Assembly: GCF_001742225.1 (NCBI RefSeq)
Contig: NZ_CP017075.1
Coordinates: forward strand, 3,626,001 to 3,690,000
Direction of reading: 5' to 3'
Length of the DNA stretch: 64,000 bases
From: Novosphingobium resinovorum
Lineage (GTDB): Bacteria; Pseudomonadota; Alphaproteobacteria; Sphingomonadales; Sphingomonadaceae
The notes under the pieces are model-generated. The model did no database searches. It was not told where the DNA came from and saw only the letters and a program-made list of their open reading frames with translations. The stretch's first letter is position 1, and each line of letters starts with the position of its first letter. Positions 44,630 to 53,312 of the stretch are shown piece by piece. Made by a program: the position numbers and the translations under genes.

Positions 44630-45067
44630 TCAGGCCTCTTCCGCACCGTCCTCGGCCATGTCCTGCAAATGCGCTGCGCCCTCGGCGCGCGCCTGCCGGG
44701 CGCGGCTGCGATCGTAGAGCGTCTTGGCCACCAGCGCTCCGCCGATGACCACCGCCCCCGGCACCGAACTTAGCGCGACTCGGGCCAGCGCGCCGTGCAG
44801 CAGGGTTTCGGCCACCGTGCGCCCCTTGAGGATCGACTTGGCCTTTTTCGGCGAGTAGCTGGCGCCCAGCACGCCGCGCTCCATGCTGCGGCGCATGATG
44901 GTCGTCGCGGTGCGAAGGGCGATGTCAGCGATGATGAGGTTGGTGGCGGGGTTCGGGCTCGGCCCGTGGAGTTCCCCGCCATTGTCGGCCAGCGTCTTCA
45001 GCCCCTTTGCGGGGGCTGCCACGACGCTGGCGGCCTTCCTGGCGCTATCTTTCAGAACCGTTGCCAT
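44630..45067 (-). CDS. Conserved hypothetical protein, Ala-rich
   Basis: 145 residues. No domain recognised. ATNLIIADIALRTATTIMRR then GASYSPKKAKSILKGRTVAE and ALARVALSSVPGAVVIGGAL: two amphipathic-to-hydrophobic segments that may associate with membrane. It is 30 bases after sspB on the same strand, so is probably cotranscribed with it. The function is unknown. Confidence 0.72.
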   Translation of the reverse strand: MATVLKDSARKAASVVAAPAKGLKTLADNGGELHGPSPNPATNLIIADIALRTATTIMRRSMERGVLGASYSPKKAKSILKGRTVAETLLHGALARVALSSVPGAVVIGGALVAKTLYDRSRARQARAEGAAHLQDMAEDGAEEA

Positions 45068-45097
45068 TTTTCGCCCTGCTCTACCGGGCGAGCCCGG

Positions 45098-45592
45098 TTA
45101 CTTCTTCTTGCCGAAATCCACCGAGACGACGTTGGAGCCGTCTTCGCTGGGAGTAATGCGCGACGCCACATCGCGTTCCGCATCGTTCTCGGCCGCTGCG
45201 GGCTCGTCGGCCTCGTCATCGACCATGGCCTGGAACTGCAGGCCGAAATCCACCGCCGGATCAACGAAGGCGGTGATCGCCGAAAAGGGAATGTCCAGCT
45301 TGGCGGGCATGGCGTTGAACGAGAGGCTGACGGTGAAGCCGTTCTCCGAGACGCCCAGATCCCAGAACTTGTTCTGGAGCACGATCGTCATCTCGTCCGG
45401 GAACCGGGCACGCAAGTCGGCGGGAATGCTGACCCCGGGGGCACCGGTCTTGAAGGTGATGTAGAAGTGGTGGCCGCCCGGAAGCACGCCGCCGGAGCTT
45501 TCGACCTGGCCGAGAACACGGCCGACGACGGCGCGCAGGGCCTCCTGCACGATCTCGTCGTAAGGGATCAGGCTGTCTGTGGTATCGTTCAT
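45098..45592 (-). CDS. sspB: SspB-type ClpXP adaptor protein
   Basis: 164 residues. IPYDEIVQEALRAVVGRVLG at the start, then GGHHFYITFKTGAPGVSIPA, LRARFPDEMTIVLQNKFWDL and VSENGFTVSLSFNAMPAKLD are the SspB fold in its alphaproteobacterial form, which tethers ssrA-tagged substrates to ClpX. The long acidic linker ends in a C-terminal ClpX-binding-like tail (NVVSVDFGKKK). It is followed by the hypothetical gene at 44630. Confidence 0.93.
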   Translation of the reverse strand: MNDTTDSLIPYDEIVQEALRAVVGRVLGQVESSGGVLPGGHHFYITFKTGAPGVSIPADLRARFPDEMTIVLQNKFWDLGVSENGFTVSLSFNAMPAKLDIPFSAITAFVDPAVDFGLQFQAMVDDEADEPAAAENDAERDVASRITPSEDGSNVVSVDFGKKK

Positions 45593-45694
45593 CGCGCCCT
45601 ACGTGCTCATGGTTCTCCGGCCGGTCAAGCGTGTTTGGGTGGAAAATAGCATGGACCGCCGGGTTTTCCCTAACTCGATCCTCCGTCGCCCTTG

Positions 45695-45808
45695 CCCACC
45701 CCGTCCGGCTAGGTCCTGCGGACCAAGCCTACCGGCCCTCCCGCATGCGGGAGGGCGAAGAGCCGGCGTCTCATTCCCCTCCCGCTTGCGGGAGGGGGCA
45801 GGGGTGGG
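45695..45808. repeat. Dispersed palindromic repeat, family F, copy 5
   Basis: CCCACCCCGTCCGGCTAGGT then GGCCCTCCCGCATGCGGGAG and CCCTCCCGCTTGCGGGAGGG, ending CAGGGGTGGG. The 313-base gap 45593-45905 between sspB and hisB holds this element and the hisB promoter region; nothing else is evident. Confidence 0.88.
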
Positions 45809-45869
45809 CTTCGCGCGACCGAAGATTGCTATATAAACGCATGGCGCGCATTCTTGTGCCGCGACCGAA

Positions 45870-45897
45870 TTGATTCCGGCGCGTACAGGTATATAGG
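45870..45897 (+). promoter_or_regulatory. hisB: Candidate hisB promoter
   Basis: TTGATT (45870-45875), a 16-base spacer, then TATAGG (45892-45897), nine bases before the hisB ATG. Transcription would begin at about 45904, giving a near-leaderless mRNA. No ribosome site is visible in that short space. A second TATAAA lies at 45832-45837. Confidence 0.4.
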
Positions 45898-45905
45898 CAC
45901 GGGCC

Positions 45906-46508
45906 ATGCGTACCGCCTCGATCATCCGCAAGACCCATGAGACCGACATCGCCGTGGAGGTGAACCTCGACGGCACCGGCGCCTATGACGTGTCCACCGG
46001 CATCGGCTTCCTCGACCACATGATCGAGCAGTTCAGCCGTCACTCGCTGATCGACATCAAGTGCCACATCAAGGGCGACCTCCATGTGGACCAGCACCAC
46101 ACGACCGAGGACAGCGCCATCGCCATCGGCCAGGCCATCACCCAGGCGCTGGGCGACAAGGCGGGCATCGGCCGCTACGGCGACGTGAACTCGCCGATGG
46201 ACGAGGCGCTGAGCCGCGTGTCGCTCGACATTTCGGGTCGTCCCTACCTCGTGTGGAAGGCCGCATTCACCCAGGACAAGCTGGGCGAGTTCGACACCGA
46301 GATGGTCGAGCACTGGTTCCACTCGATCGCGCAGGCGGTGGGCATCACCCTGCACATCGAACTGCTTTACGGCTCGAACAACCACCACATCTGCGAAGGC
46401 ATCTTCAAGGGCTTTGCCCGCGCCATGCGCAGCGCGGTGGAACTGGACCCGCGCAAGGGGGGGGCGATCCCCTCGACCAAGGGCATCCTCGGGCAGGCGA
46501 GCCTCTGA
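45906..46508 (+). CDS. hisB: Imidazoleglycerol-phosphate dehydratase
   Basis: Sixth step of histidine synthesis, dehydrating IGP. 200 residues. The manganese-binding His/Glu repeats are [28 protein letters not shown] and [20 protein letters not shown]. No phosphatase domain, as expected outside enterobacteria. First gene of the his cluster, with a candidate promoter just upstream; its stop TGA overlaps the ATG of the next gene by one base (TGATG). Confidence 0.96.
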   Translation: MRTASIIRKTHETDIAVEVNLDGTGAYDVSTGIGFLDHMIEQFSRHSLIDIKCHIKGDLHVDQHHTTEDSAIAIGQAITQALGDKAGIGRYGDVNSPMDEALSRVSLDISGRPYLVWKAAFTQDKLGEFDTEMVEHWFHSIAQAVGITLHIELLYGSNNHHICEGIFKGFARAMRSAVELDPRKGGAIPSTKGILGQASL

Positions 46509-46804
46509 TGGCGATCTTCATCCTCAACCTCACTTACGTCACCACTGACATTGCCGAGGTGGATGCCCTGCTGGCCGATCACCTCGCATGGCTGGAAGCC
46601 GGGCGCGGGAAGGGGCACTTCCTCGCCTGGGGCCGCAAGGTGCCGCGCGAAGGCGGCGCGATCATCGCGAAGGGCGATAGCCGCGAAGCCGTCGAGGCAT
46701 TGGCGGCCACCGATCCGTTCATCGGGGGCGGCGTGGCGAAAGTGGACGTGATCGAATGGGTGCCGACCTTCCTCGGCGAAGGGCTGGAGGCTCTGGCCCA
46801 ATGA
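46508..46804 (+). CDS. YciI family protein
   Basis: 98 residues. IFILNLTYVTTDIAEVDALL then HFLAWGRKVPREGGAIIAKG and ATDPFIGGGVAKVDVIEW are the YciI (dimeric ferredoxin-like) pattern with the His/Asp pair. YciI-like proteins often act as small accessory enzymes; the role here is unknown. It is coupled on both sides: it starts in the stop of hisB and its stop overlaps the hisH start (ATGA). Confidence 0.88.
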   Translation: MAIFILNLTYVTTDIAEVDALLADHLAWLEAGRGKGHFLAWGRKVPREGGAIIAKGDSREAVEALAATDPFIGGGVAKVDVIEWVPTFLGEGLEALAQ

Positions 46805-47424
46805 CCCTCGCGCTGATCGACTACGGCGCGGGCAACCTGCACTCGGTCGCCAATGCGCTGCGAGCGGCGGGGGCCGAGGACGTGGCGATCACCGCGAACC
46901 CCGACGTCGTGCGCGCGGCCGACCGCATCGTCCTGCCGGGTGTGGGCTCGTTTCGCGCCTGCGCGGAGGGCTTGTGGGGCATTCACGGCATGGTCGAGGC
47001 GATGACCGAGCGTGTCCATGTCGGCGGGGCGCCGTTCCTCGGCATTTGCGTCGGCATGCAGCTTCTCGCCACGCGCGGGCTGGAACACGGCGTGACGCGT
47101 GGCCTCGACTGGATCGAGGGGCAGGTGCAGCGCATCGAGCGCACCGATCCCGAGATCAAGATCCCGCACATGGGCTGGAACGACGTGAACCTCGGCCGCA
47201 AGGACCCGGCGCAGGGCCTGATCGATCCGGGCGAGGCGTACTTCCTGCATTCGTATCACTTCCAGCCCGATGACGGCGCGACCGTTGCTGCGATGACCGA
47301 CCACGGCGGCGGTCTTGTCGCGGCGGTGGCCAAGGACAATGTCGTTGGCGTGCAGTTCCACCCGGAAAAGAGCCAGGGCTACGGGCTGTCGCTGCTGGCG
47401 CGGTTCCTGGAATGGAAGCCGTAG
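46801..47424 (+). CDS. hisH: Imidazole glycerol phosphate synthase, glutaminase subunit
   Basis: Releases ammonia from glutamine for HisF. 207 residues from ATG 46801 (overlapping the YciI stop by four bases). IDYGAGNLHSVANAL begins the class-I glutamine amidotransferase fold; nucleophile Cys in FLGICVGMQLLATRGL; the His-Glu dyad in VVGVQFHPEKSQGYGLSLL. A family C repeat follows before hisA. Confidence 0.96.
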   Translation: MTLALIDYGAGNLHSVANALRAAGAEDVAITANPDVVRAADRIVLPGVGSFRACAEGLWGIHGMVEAMTERVHVGGAPFLGICVGMQLLATRGLEHGVTRGLDWIEGQVQRIERTDPEIKIPHMGWNDVNLGRKDPAQGLIDPGEAYFLHSYHFQPDDGATVAAMTDHGGGLVAAVAKDNVVGVQFHPEKSQGYGLSLLARFLEWKP

Positions 47425-47436
47425 CGTCTTGCCGCC

Positions 47437-47533
47437 GGGGCTTCGACAAAGCTCAGCCTGAGCGGATTCAGGGTGGTGCTTCAAGAAACCCGCGATTTAC
47501 ACTAACCCCGCTCAGGCTGAGCTTGTCGAAGCC
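47437..47533. repeat. Dispersed palindromic repeat, family C, copy 3
   Basis: GGGGCTTCGACAAAGCTCAG at the left and GAGCTTGTCGAAGCCC at the right, with a longer internal spacer than copy 1. It interrupts the his operon between hisH and hisA; the genes on both sides remain on one strand. Confidence 0.87.
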
Positions 47534-47566
47534 CGCGCGCCGCTCTCAGACCCTCAGGACTGCATC

Positions 47567-48298
47567 ATGATCGTCTTCCCCGCCATCGACCTCAAGCAAG
47601 GGCAGGTCGTGCGCCTCGCCGAAGGCGACATGGACCGCGCCACCGTCTACGGCGACAACCCCGCCGCGCAGGCGATGCTGTTCGCCGAGGCCGGATCGCA
47701 GTTCCTCCACGTCGTCGACCTCGACGGCTCCTTCGCGGGCCGCGCCGAGAACCGCGAGGCAGTGGAAGCCATCCTCGAAGTGTTCCCCGGCCACGTCCAG
47801 CTCGGCGGCGGCATCCGCACGCCCGAGGCCGTGGCAGGCTGGTTCGACCTTGGCGTCAGCCGCGTGGTCATGGGCACCGCCGCACTCAAGGACCCGCAGT
47901 TCGTCAAGGACATGGCGAAGGAGTTCCCCGGCGGCATCGTCGTCGCGGTGGACGCGCGCGACGGCATGGTCGCGACCGAGGGCTGGGCCGAAGTCTCCGA
48001 CGTCTCGATCGTCGACATGGCCCGCCGCTTCGAGGACGCAGGGGTAGCTTCGCTGCTGTTCACCGACATCGGCCGTGACGGTCTGCTCAAGGGCGTCAAC
48101 ATCGACGCCACCGTCGATCTCGCCCGGCGCACCGACCTGCCGGTGATCGCATCGGGCGGCGTGAAGGGGCTCGACGACATTCGCCTGCTGGCGCTCCACG
48201 CCAAGGACGGGATCGAGGGCGTCATTACCGGCCGCGCGCTTTACGACGGCCGCCTCGACCTCGCCGCCGCGATCCAGTTTGCGGAGCGCGAGGGGTGA
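47567..48298 (+). CDS. hisA: ProFAR isomerase (HisA)
   Basis: 243 residues. TIM barrel with FPAIDLKQGQVVRLAEGDM (catalytic Asp early), HVQLGGGIRTPEAVAGW and FTDIGRDGLLKGVNIDATVD, then VIASGGVKGLDDI. Isomerises ProFAR to PRFAR in histidine synthesis. Its stop overlaps the next GTG start by four bases (GTGA). Confidence 0.96.
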   Translation: MIVFPAIDLKQGQVVRLAEGDMDRATVYGDNPAAQAMLFAEAGSQFLHVVDLDGSFAGRAENREAVEAILEVFPGHVQLGGGIRTPEAVAGWFDLGVSRVVMGTAALKDPQFVKDMAKEFPGGIVVAVDARDGMVATEGWAEVSDVSIVDMARRFEDAGVASLLFTDIGRDGLLKGVNIDATVDLARRTDLPVIASGGVKGLDDIRLLALHAKDGIEGVITGRALYDGRLDLAAAIQFAEREG

Positions 48299-48537
48299 AC
48301 GAAAATCGCCTCATGGCGGTACTGGCGTTCGTCATCTTCGTGCCGGCCGCGATCTTCGCGTTTCGCGACTGGCGCGAGGGCAAGGCGCGGTTGATGCTGT
48401 TCAGCCGTGCGCGTAATCCGATTTTGACGACAAAAGCCGCCGATCCGCGCAAGTTTGCGCTCTACACGGCGTTCAATGTCGCTTTGTGTGGAGTTGTGGC
48501 GATCTTTGCCGTGCTGCTGTTCTTCAAGCCGGAGTAA
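48295..48537 (+). CDS. Small two-helix membrane protein between hisA and hisF
   Basis: 80 residues, GTG start at 48295 coupled to the hisA stop. [20 protein letters not shown] and [20 protein letters not shown] are the two helices. The loop between them carries the charged [20 protein letters not shown]. The function is unknown; its place inside the his operon is unusual. It ends five bases before hisF. Confidence 0.75.
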   Translation: MNENRLMAVLAFVIFVPAAIFAFRDWREGKARLMLFSRARNPILTTKAADPRKFALYTAFNVALCGVVAIFAVLLFFKPE

Positions 48538-48542
48538 GCCGA

Positions 48543-49304
48543 ATGACCGTGCGAATCCGCGTAATTCCGTGCCTCGACGTCCGTGACGGACGGGTGGTGA
48601 AGGGCGTCAACTTCGTCGACCTCAAGGACGCCGGAGACCCCGTCGAACAGGCCCGCGCCTACGACGCGGCGGGCGCTGACGAGCTGTGTTTCCTCGATAT
48701 TTCCGCCAGCCACGAAGGCCGCGGCACCCTGCTCGACGTGGTCCAGCGCACCGCCGAAGTCTGCTTCATGCCCCTCACCGTCGGCGGCGGCGTCCGCACG
48801 GCGGAGGACGCCCGCGCGCTGCTGCTGGCGGGCGCGGACAAGGTTGCAGTGAACTCCGCGGCCGTCTCGCGCCCTGAAGTGGTGGCCGATATCGCCGAGA
48901 AGTTCGGCTCGCAGTGCATCGTCGCCTCGGTCGATGCGCGGCAGGTTTCGCCCGGAAAGTGGGAGATATTCACCCACGGCGGACGTAAGGCGACCGGCAT
49001 CGACGCGCTGGAACATGCGATCAAGCTGGCCGACTACGGCGCGGGCGAACTGCTCGTCACCTCGATGGATGGCGACGGCACCCAGAACGGCTACGACCTC
49101 GCCCTGACCCGCATGATCGCGGAGGCCGTGTCGGTCCCGGTGGTGGCGAGTGGCGGCGTCGGCAATCTCGATCACCTCGTGGCCGGTGTGACCGAGGGCA
49201 AGGCGAGCGCGGTGCTAGCCGCCTCGATCTTCCACTTCGGCAAGCACACCATCGCCGAGGCGCACTCGGCGCTGCGAGCGGCAGGGATCCCTGCGCGCGG
49301 GTGA
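48543..49304 (+). CDS. hisF: Imidazole glycerol phosphate synthase, cyclase subunit
   Basis: Closes the imidazole ring with ammonia from HisH, forming IGP and AICAR. 253 residues from ATG at 48543. [20 protein letters not shown] and [20 protein letters not shown] carry the two catalytic Asp residues; VIPC is typical of HisF. It is coupled after the small membrane gene by five bases and is followed by a separate transcription unit (PEP-CTERM mini gene). Confidence 0.97.
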   Translation: MTVRIRVIPCLDVRDGRVVKGVNFVDLKDAGDPVEQARAYDAAGADELCFLDISASHEGRGTLLDVVQRTAEVCFMPLTVGGGVRTAEDARALLLAGADKVAVNSAAVSRPEVVADIAEKFGSQCIVASVDARQVSPGKWEIFTHGGRKATGIDALEHAIKLADYGAGELLVTSMDGDGTQNGYDLALTRMIAEAVSVPVVASGGVGNLDHLVAGVTEGKASAVLAASIFHFGKHTIAEAHSALRAAGIPARG

Positions 49305-49376
49305 AGGCACGCCAAGGTTAACGGCTCATTGTTAGCCGAATGCGACTAACGGAGTGAACCACATCGGGACAACCCC

Positions 49377-49390
49377 GGATCGGCGCTTGC
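49377..49390 (+). promoter_or_regulatory. Possible sigma-54-type site upstream of the PEP-CTERM mini gene
   Basis: GG-N10-GC at 49377-49390 (GGATCGGCGCTTGC), with TTGC at the -12 side as sigma-54 sites have. The -24 side is only a GG. A start of transcription about 12 bases downstream would fit the leader. Weak; PEP-CTERM genes elsewhere are known to use sigma-54 with PrsR. Confidence 0.28.
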
Positions 49391-49423
49391 TGCAGCGCAC
49401 CCGGTGGTCGATGGCAAAATCTA

Positions 49424-49443
49424 GGCCATCGGATCAACAGGAG
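49424..49443 (+). promoter_or_regulatory. Leader motif and ribosome site of the PEP-CTERM gene
   Basis: GGCCATCGGATCAACAGGAG, 17 of 20 identical to 41326-41345. GATGGC (49410-49415) and GCCATC (49425-49430) pair around it, placing a hairpin just before the ribosome site. AGGAGG ends seven bases before the GTG start. Confidence 0.45.
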
Positions 49444-49451
49444 GATTCGCG

Positions 49452-49625
49452 GTGCCCGTGTTGAAATTCATTCCGGCGTTCGTCGCGACTTTCGTTGCGC
49501 CGGTTCCCGCCTATGCCGCAGGGGGCATCCCGCTTCCCGAACCCAGCAGCATGCTGCTTCTTGGCCTTGGCGTCGTCGGCGTCGCCGTGGGCCGCAAGCT
49601 GTCGTCCAAGCGCGGCGAGGACTGA
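49452..49625 (+). CDS. Mini PEP-CTERM protein (signal peptide plus sorting anchor only)
   Basis: 57 residues from a GTG at 49452 with a very strong AGGAGG site. MPVLKFIPAFVATFVAPVPA then YAA is a signal peptide. Almost all the rest is a PEP-CTERM anchor: IPLPEPSSMLLLGLGVVGVA followed by basic VGRKLSSKR. Exosortase (XrtA type) should cut such tails; no exosortase gene lies in this window. There is no space for a cargo domain, so it may be processed to a tiny peptide or be a signal-like substrate. It is between hisF and hisE. Confidence 0.8.
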   Translation: MPVLKFIPAFVATFVAPVPAYAAGGIPLPEPSSMLLLGLGVVGVAVGRKLSSKRGED

Positions 49626-49667
49626 CGCGCTCTTGACCGCGCGGCCCCTGCACCGCATGGGCAGGGC

Positions 49668-49994
49668 ATGAGCAGCCTCGACACTCTCGCACGCCTCGAA
49701 GCCACGATTGCCGAGCGCCGCGCGGCCGATCCCGATTCCAGCTATGTCGCCAAGCTCAACGCCAGGGGCCTGCGCAAGATCGCGCAGAAGCTGGGCGAGG
49801 AGGCGACCGAAACCGTGATCGCGGCGCTGACCGAGGATCACAAGGCGCTGGTCGGAGAGGCGGCGGACCTCATCTTCCACCTCATGGTCCTGCTCGGCGC
49901 CAAGGACGTGCCGCTGGCCGACGTGCTGGCCGAACTGGACCGCCGCGAAGGTGTCTCGGGGATTGCCGAGAAAGCTGCGCGCCCGAAGGACTGA
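49668..49994 (+). CDS. hisE: Phosphoribosyl-ATP pyrophosphatase
   Basis: 108 residues. LARLEATIAERRAADPDSSY, AKLNARGLRKIAQKLGEEAT and ALVGEAADLIFHLMVLLGAK are the HisE all-alpha motifs with the Glu/Asp metal ligands in EEATE and EAADLIFH. Removes pyrophosphate from PR-ATP, the second step of the pathway. HisI is not in the window, so the two activities are on separate genes. It ends 13 bases before the HIT gene. Confidence 0.93.
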   Translation: MSSLDTLARLEATIAERRAADPDSSYVAKLNARGLRKIAQKLGEEATETVIAALTEDHKALVGEAADLIFHLMVLLGAKDVPLADVLAELDRREGVSGIAEKAARPKD

Positions 49995-50007
49995 ACCGGA
50001 GAACCCG

Positions 50008-50385
50008 ATGCCCATCGATCCGAAGCTGCCTTACGACGACAACAACGTCTTCGCGAAGATCCTGCGCGGCGAACTGCCGTGCTCGAAGGTCTACGAGGAC
50101 GACCACGCGCTCGCCTTCAACGACATTCGCCCGCAGGCGCCGGTCCATGTGCTGGTGATCCCCAAGGGCGCTTACGTCTCGTGGGACGATTTCACCGCCA
50201 AGGCTGACGATGCGCAGATTGCCGGGTTCATGCGCGCGGTGGGCAATGTTACGCGCCAGTTGGAACTCGATGGGCCGGGCTATCGCCTCATGGTGAACAT
50301 GGGCACCAACGGCCATCAGGAAGTGCCGCATCTGCATGTGCACATCTTCGGTGGGCGCCAGTTCTTCCAGATGATCGGGGAGTAG
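50008..50385 (+). CDS. HIT family protein (HinT-like)
   Basis: 125 residues from ATG at 50008. HIT motif HLHVHIFGGRQF with upstream VHVLVIPKGAYVSWDDFT and NNVFAKILRGELPCSKVYED. HinT-type enzymes hydrolyse nucleoside phosphoramidates such as aminoacyl-AMP. Cotranscribed after hisE by 13 bases. A family F repeat follows the stop at ten bases. Confidence 0.93.
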   Translation: MPIDPKLPYDDNNVFAKILRGELPCSKVYEDDHALAFNDIRPQAPVHVLVIPKGAYVSWDDFTAKADDAQIAGFMRAVGNVTRQLELDGPGYRLMVNMGTNGHQEVPHLHVHIFGGRQFFQMIGE

Positions 50386-50394
50386 GGCCTTTTG

Positions 50395-50510
50395 CCCAAC
50401 CCGTCCGGCTAATGCGCTGCGCTCATAAGCCTCCCGGCCCTCCCGCGAGCGGGAGGGCGTAGCGCCGGTCTCTCATTCCCCTCCCGTGTGCGGGAGGGGG
50501 CAGGGGTGGG
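50395..50510. repeat. Dispersed palindromic repeat, family F, copy 6 (variant)
   Basis: CCCAACCCGTCCGGCTAATG at the left, GGCCCTCCCGCGAGCGGGAG, then CCCTCCCGTGTGCGGGAGGG, ending CAGGGGTGGG. The CCGTGTGCGG core is a single-copy change that weakens the second hairpin. Confidence 0.85.
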
Positions 50511-50620
50511 TACTTCCACCGCTGTCCACCGAAAATTTACCCCGCAATACAGCCTCCAAGGCCGGTTCCTGCGCTCCCGGGGTTGAAGTCGCCCTGCTCC
50601 CCGTTACACAACCGCCCGGA

Positions 50621-51106
50621 ATGACGGACGCACCATCCTCCCCCCTCATGCCTCAATCGGGCGTGATCGACGGCAAAGTCCACCGCTACCCCTTGCGCGT
50701 GTTCTACGAGGACACCGACGCGGGCGGAGTGGTCTATCACGCCAACTACTTGCGCTGGTTCGAACGTGCCCGCTCCGACCTGCTCGACGTGCTCGGCATC
50801 GACCAGCGCGCCTCGCTGGAGGCGGGCACCGGACTCTACACCGTGGCCGAGGCGAACTTGCGCTATCTCTCGCCGGCGCGGCTGGGCGATACCGTCATCA
50901 TTGAGACCTGGGCCGAAAGCACCGGCCGCGTCGCCAGTGTGCTGCGACAGGTCGCATTGCGGGGTGATGTCAGGCTATGCGAGGCGGCCGTAAAGGTCGC
51001 GTTCATCAGCCCTGAAGGACGACCGCGCCGACAGCCCGAGGCCTGGCAACAGGCTTTCGCCACACTTGAACCCATCGCCGCTCCGGCCCCGGAAGGACCA
51101 GAATGA
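50621..51106 (+). CDS. ybgC: Tol-Pal system-associated acyl-CoA thioesterase
   Basis: 161 residues from ATG 50621 (alternative ATG 50648). Hotdog-fold thioesterase with YEDTDAGGVVYHANYLRWFE, whose Asp is catalytic, and ARLGDTVIIETWAESTGRVA. Hydrolyses short-chain acyl-CoA in the cytosol and is the usual first gene of the tol-pal operon. Stop overlaps tolQ ATG by four bases. Confidence 0.9.
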   Translation: MTDAPSSPLMPQSGVIDGKVHRYPLRVFYEDTDAGGVVYHANYLRWFERARSDLLDVLGIDQRASLEAGTGLYTVAEANLRYLSPARLGDTVIIETWAESTGRVASVLRQVALRGDVRLCEAAVKVAFISPEGRPRRQPEAWQQAFATLEPIAAPAPEGPE

Positions 51107-51809
51107 CGCTCGACCTGCTTGCCTCGACCATCAGCTTCGCCGGTGACGACAACCATCTCAACCCGGTGAAACTGTTCCTCGATGCCGACATCGTGGTGCA
51201 GGCGATCATGGCCGGGCTGGTCCTCGCCAGCGTGTGGGTATGGATGATCATCGTCACCTTCATCGTGCGCATGGGGGCGATCAGCCGCCGCTGCGACGAG
51301 TACGAGGAAGGCTTCTGGGAGGCCCAGAACTTCGACACCTACCAGAAGGAGCGCAAGCGCGGCGACGTGCCGATGGGCAAGGTCGCAGGCGCGGGCCTCG
51401 GTGAATTCAAGCGCAACGTCGGCCCCGGCATCGATGCCGAGGGTGCCCGCCAGCGCATCGCGACGATCCTCAATTCCTCGGTGGGCGAGGAGGCGGACAA
51501 GCTCTCCGACCGTCTGAACTTCCTGGCAACCGTCGGTTCGGTGGCGCCCTTCGTCGGCCTGTTCGGCACGGTGTGGGGCATCATGAAGAGCTTCTTCGAT
51601 ATCGGCCAGCAGCAGAATTCCTCGCTCGCGGTCGTCGCCCCCGGCATCTCGGAGGCGCTGTTCGCCACCGCCATCGGCCTGTTTGCGGCGATCCCGGCGG
51701 TCATCGCCTACAACCGTTTCTCGCATAAGGTGAACGGCTTCGAGGCGCGCCTGCAGCGCTTCGCCGATCACCTCCATGCCGCCCTTACGCGCCAGCTGGA
51801 GCAGCGCTG

Positions 51810-51810
<1 letters not shown>
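51103..51810 (+). CDS. tolQ: Tol-Pal system protein TolQ
   Basis: 235 residues with three transmembrane helices: FLDADIVVQAIMAGLVLASV then WVWMIIVTFIVR near the start, and LATVGSVAPFVGLFGTVWGI with ALFATAIGLFAAIPAVIAYN later. Forms the ion-driven TolQR motor in the inner membrane, homologous to ExbB/MotA. It shares one base with tolR (TGATG). Confidence 0.96.
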
Positions 51811-52256
<446 letters not shown>

Positions 52257-52280
52257 GGCGCGCCGGGTAGGGTCGGTCTG

Positions 52281-53312
52281 ATGGCGGTACTGGGTGTGCG
52301 CAAGGATGAGAGGGTCGGCCTCGTCGTCGCCGTGCTGTTGCACGGCGCGGTGCTGGCTGCGATCCTGTACAGCCCGCGCTCGAACAACGTGGTCAAGCCG
52401 CCCGAGCGTATCGAGGTGACGATCAGCGACGAGGTCGCGGCGACCTCGACTGCGCCGAATCCCGGCGAGGCGTCTCCGGACAAGAGCCCGGAACTGGGCC
52501 AGCCCGCGCCAGCGGCAGCACCGCCCCCGCCCGAACCTGCGGCTGCGCCGGAGCCCGAACCGGCTCCCGCTCCGGAGCCCGCCCCGCGCGTGGTGGAAAA
52601 GCCCAAGCCTGAGCCGAAACCCGAGCCCAAGCCGGTTCCGAAGCCGAAACCCAAGCCGGTGGAGAAGCCCAAGCCCGCGCTCCCCAAGCCGACTCCGCCC
52701 AAAGCGAAGCCGACGCCGCCCAAGCCTGCGGCAAAGCCCGCGCCCAAGGCGCCGCCGCGCAAGTCGAGCGCGATCGATGACATCGTTCGCAAGCCTTCGC
52801 CCCAACCCGCTGCGAAGCCTGCGACAAGGCCCGCGACCAAGCCGGCCACCGCAGGGCAGTCTTCGGGATCGAGCAATTCGGCGACGCCGCCGAAGAAGGC
52901 GGGCACCAGTGCTTTCGACGATGCATTCAAGCCGGGCACGCCGGGCGCCACTTCCAGCGCGCCCAAGCCGACCGGCACGCCTGCCTCCGAGATCGGCCCT
53001 TCGGCCCGGTCGGCGCTGGGCGCGGCGATCAACCGGCAGCTCAAGCCGCACTGGCAGGCGCCGCAGGGCGCCGACGTCGAACTGCTGACCACCAAGGTGC
53101 GTTTCCGCCTCAACCGCGACGGCAGCCTTGCCGGCGCGCCCGAGGTGATCGGCACCAGCGGCGTCAACGCCTCCAACCGCGCGCAGGTGGAACGCCATCA
53201 GGAACAGGCCGTGCGTGCGGTAAGGCTTGCGGCGCCATTCAACTTGCCCGACGATCTCTACGAGGGCTGGAAGGTCGTCACGACCACGTTTGACAGAAGG
53301 CTATCGCAATGA
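52281..53312 (+). CDS. tolA: Tol-Pal system protein TolA
   Basis: 343 residues. N-terminal helix (RVGLVVAVLLHGAVLAAILY), a long Pro/Lys/Ala-rich spacer (about residues 60-210, with repeats of KPKPEPKPEPK type), and a C-terminal TonB/TolA-III-like domain (RSALGAAINRQLKPHWQAPQ, TTKVRFRLNRDGSLAGAPEV). It spans the periplasm from TolQR to TolB and Pal. The stop overlaps the tolB ATG by four bases. Confidence 0.93.
   Translation: MAVLGVRKDERVGLVVAVLLHGAVLAAILYSPRSNNVVKPPERIEVTISDEVAATSTAPNPGEASPDKSPELGQPAPAAAPPPPEPAAAPEPEPAPAPEPAPRVVEKPKPEPKPEPKPVPKPKPKPVEKPKPALPKPTPPKAKPTPPKPAAKPAPKAPPRKSSAIDDIVRKPSPQPAAKPATRPATKPATAGQSSGSSNSATPPKKAGTSAFDDAFKPGTPGATSSAPKPTGTPASEIGPSARSALGAAINRQLKPHWQAPQGADVELLTTKVRFRLNRDGSLAGAPEVIGTSGVNASNRAQVERHQEQAVRAVRLAAPFNLPDDLYEGWKVVTTTFDRRLSQ

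Noticed and set aside
49305..49451. Cyclic-di-GMP (GEMM) riboswitch before the PEP-CTERM gene
   Set aside because: The conserved GEMM core and its tetraloop-receptor parts could not be found; only a simple hairpin is present.
52460..52860. A tandem repeat or CRISPR-like array
   Set aside because: The repetition is Pro/Lys codons in the TolA spacer. There are no identical repeats with unique spacers.
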